A stretch of DNA of 64,000 bases, taken from contig NZ_JABFHO010000001.1 of NCBI RefSeq assembly GCF_013404085.1, positions 4,167,501-4,231,500 of the forward strand, in the 5' to 3' direction. The position numbers and the translations under genes were made by a program. Positions 62,623-64,000 of this stretch are shown here, piece after piece (within the stretch, counting starts at the first letter, position 1; each line of letters starts with the position of its first letter). Source of the DNA: Winogradskyella helgolandensis (GTDB lineage Bacteria > Bacteroidota > Bacteroidia > Flavobacteriales > Flavobacteriaceae). The notes beneath the pieces were generated by a model, which saw only the letters and a program-made list of their open reading frames with translations, was not told the origin of the DNA and did not search any database.

Positions 62623-63000
62623 AAAATTAAAATATAATTTGGGAAGAATACAATATTTAGTAAAAATTAATGTCCCAAACTTCGACATCGTCGGAAACAT
62701 CAAAAATCAGAAATAATGAACGAAAGAACGAAGATGCGAGGCGTAGCCTAAAGCACGAAGTTCTGAAAGTGAATGATGCTTTAGCAAATGTTTTGCATTC
62801 ACGAATTCCTTATTGAAAAAATATAAATCAATGAGTAATTCCTATTTTTGATTGTGATTTTTTGGTTCGTTTATTCGATGATGTTATTTTATGGAGCTCA
62901 TGATGTGCTTCGCAATTGCATCAAGGCAAATGAACAGTGAAAGAATATAATTTAGAAGAAAGTAATTAAAAACAGATTCCCACTGTAGTGGGAAATAAAC

Positions 63001-63993
63001 ATGAAACAATTATTAAACAGACTCATTAACCAAGAAAGCATCTCAAGCGATGAAGCTAAAAACGTCTTGGTTAACATATCCGAAGGAAAATATAACCAAA
63101 GTCAAATAGCTTCGTTCTTAACCGTTTACATGATGCGAAGTATCACCACGGAAGAACTTAGAGGTTTTAGAGACGCACTTTTAGAATTATGTATTCAAGT
63201 TGATTTAGACAATTACGACACTATTGATTTGTGTGGAACAGGAGGTGACGGCAAAGACACGTTTAACATTTCAACATTATCATCTTTCGTGACAGCAGGT
63301 GCCGGAATTCATGTTACAAAACACGGTAATTATGGAGTCTCTTCGGCCTGTGGCTCATCTAACGTCATGGAAAGCTTAGGTATCAAATTTACAAATGATA
63401 CGGAATTTCTAAAACGTAGTATAGATGAAGCCGGAATTTGTGTATTACACGCACCACTATTCCATCCTGCTATGAAAAACGTAGCACCAATCCGAAAAGA
63501 ATTAGGTGTAAAAACCTTTTTCAATATGTTAGGTCCAATGGTCAATCCTGCCTTTCCTAAAAACCAAATGGTCGGTGTTTTTAATCTTGAATTATTAAGA
63601 TTATACAGTTATTTATATCAAGAATCCGATAAAAATTATGCGATTGTTCATGCTTTAGATGGCTATGATGAAATCTCACTAACAGGAAAAACAAAAGTGA
63701 TTTCTAATACCTCTGAAACGTTATTCGAACCTAACGATTTAGGAGTTAACCAAATTGAACAATCAGAAATTTTTGGTGGTAATACAGTAGACCAAGCTGC
63801 AAAGTTATTCGTTAATATCATAGAAGGCAATGGTACTGAAGCACAAAATAATGTGGTTTTTGCCAATGCAGGATTAGCTATTGCAACTGCAAAACAAATT
63901 CCACACATCCAAGGTTTTGAATTGGCCAAAGAATCGCTAATGAGCGGAAAAGCAAAGCAAAGTCTAGATAAACTTATTGAACTAAGCAAATGA
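63001..63993 (+). CDS. trpD: Anthranilate phosphoribosyltransferase
   Basis: 330 residues. Landmarks: LRGFRDALLE, the phosphoribosyl-pyrophosphate loop DLCGTGGDGKDTFNIST (about 78-94), KHGNYGVSSACGSSNVMESLGI, HPAMKNVAPIRKELGVKTFFNMLGPMVNPA, and HALDGYDEIS. It joins anthranilate with PRPP. 514 bp after trpG, unusually far for the operon, because of the tandem repeat stretch. Its stop overlaps the next ATG. Confidence 0.96.
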   Translation: MKQLLNRLINQESISSDEAKNVLVNISEGKYNQSQIASFLTVYMMRSITTEELRGFRDALLELCIQVDLDNYDTIDLCGTGGDGKDTFNISTLSSFVTAGAGIHVTKHGNYGVSSACGSSNVMESLGIKFTNDTEFLKRSIDEAGICVLHAPLFHPAMKNVAPIRKELGVKTFFNMLGPMVNPAFPKNQMVGVFNLELLRLYSYLYQESDKNYAIVHALDGYDEISLTGKTKVISNTSETLFEPNDLGVNQIEQSEIFGGNTVDQAAKLFVNIIEGNGTEAQNNVVFANAGLAIATAKQIPHIQGFELAKESLMSGKAKQSLDKLIELSK

Positions 63994-64000
63994 ACATTTT
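63990..64000 (+). CDS. trpC: Start of trpC (indole-3-glycerol phosphate synthase), cut by window end
   Basis: ATGAACATTTT starts at 63990, overlapping the trpD stop (ATGA). MNI is a usual beginning of flavobacterial TrpC and the operon order trpE-G-D-C is expected, but only three codons are visible. Confidence 0.5.

Noticed and set aside
62314..62703. 129-codon minus-strand frame across the heptamer repeat
   Set aside because: Made of SLLTSHF-type repeats from GTGAGAA and overlaps trpG; an artefact of the repeat.

Overview
The window reads as chromosomal DNA of a marine-type member of the Flavobacteriaceae (Bacteroidota). The base composition is AT-rich. The protein set is typical of the group: SusC/SusD pair, Y_Y_Y-type regulator, type IX secretion tail, DUF2807, DUF922, FKBP SlpA-like and FtsX-type ABC permease clusters. 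Several promoters fit the Bacteroidota -33/-7 pattern (TTTG, about 19 nt, TAnnTTTG). No rRNA, intact tRNA, CRISPR array or transposase was seen.

1-6.8 kb is the most unusual part. Seven copies of a ~137 bp structured repeat (E1-E7), all in one orientation, separate small units that each hold one plus-strand gene; one unit holds four genes. Each unit starts with GTT plus a short unit-specific arm and ends with the reverse complement of that arm plus AAC. This is the layout of integron gene cassettes with attC sites, but the core sites do not fit the GTTRRRY consensus, the repeats carry two inner hairpins with compensatory changes between copies, and no IntI is present. The cargo is a secreted protein, a membrane protein, two orphan proteins, a TPR-like protein and a TetR-controlled hydrolase operon with paired operators.

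6.8-12.4 kb: a small integrative element lies at the distal end of the array. It has a tyrosine integrase with an in-frame amber codon, a gene frameshifted in A8, an excisionase-like HTH gene, a DUF3987 gene frameshifted in A10, and a hypothetical gene. On its far side a 22 bp exact match to the repeat shows that the array once extended to about 12.4 kb.

12.4-32.4 kb: a DUF922 protease-like gene, then a nutrient locus on the minus strand: Y_Y_Y/LuxR regulator, SusC, SusD, a glycerophosphodiester phosphodiesterase lipoprotein and an endonuclease/exonuclease/phosphatase lipoprotein, followed by glpD-glpK-glpF with a divergent glpR and a sulfatase. Together these suggest uptake and breakdown of glycerophosphodiester-type compounds to glycerol. 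A T9SS-exported leucine-rich repeat protein with three 801 bp modules closes the region.

32.4-37.4 kb holds housekeeping and stress genes: FKBP isomerase, a small Rho-N/SAP-like protein, msrB-msrA, a second msrA paralogue, an aldo/keto reductase and a cation/proton antiporter.

37.6-55.6 kb: two minus-strand export operons (TolC, ATPase, DUF2807 and two large FtsX permeases; HlyD adaptor, ATPase and two further permeases) with a divergent NtrC-type response regulator and histidine kinase. The two operons share an identical sigma-54-like promoter and the same pair of upstream palindromes, so the regulator probably controls both.

55.6-64 kb: a DsbD-like reductase with a duplicated N-terminal domain, two rhodaneses, marR-yceI, and the start of a trp operon (trpE, trpG, trpD, beginning of trpC). 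A leader peptide with three consecutive Trp codons and a terminator/antiterminator precede trpE; a 21-copy 7 bp tandem repeat follows trpG.
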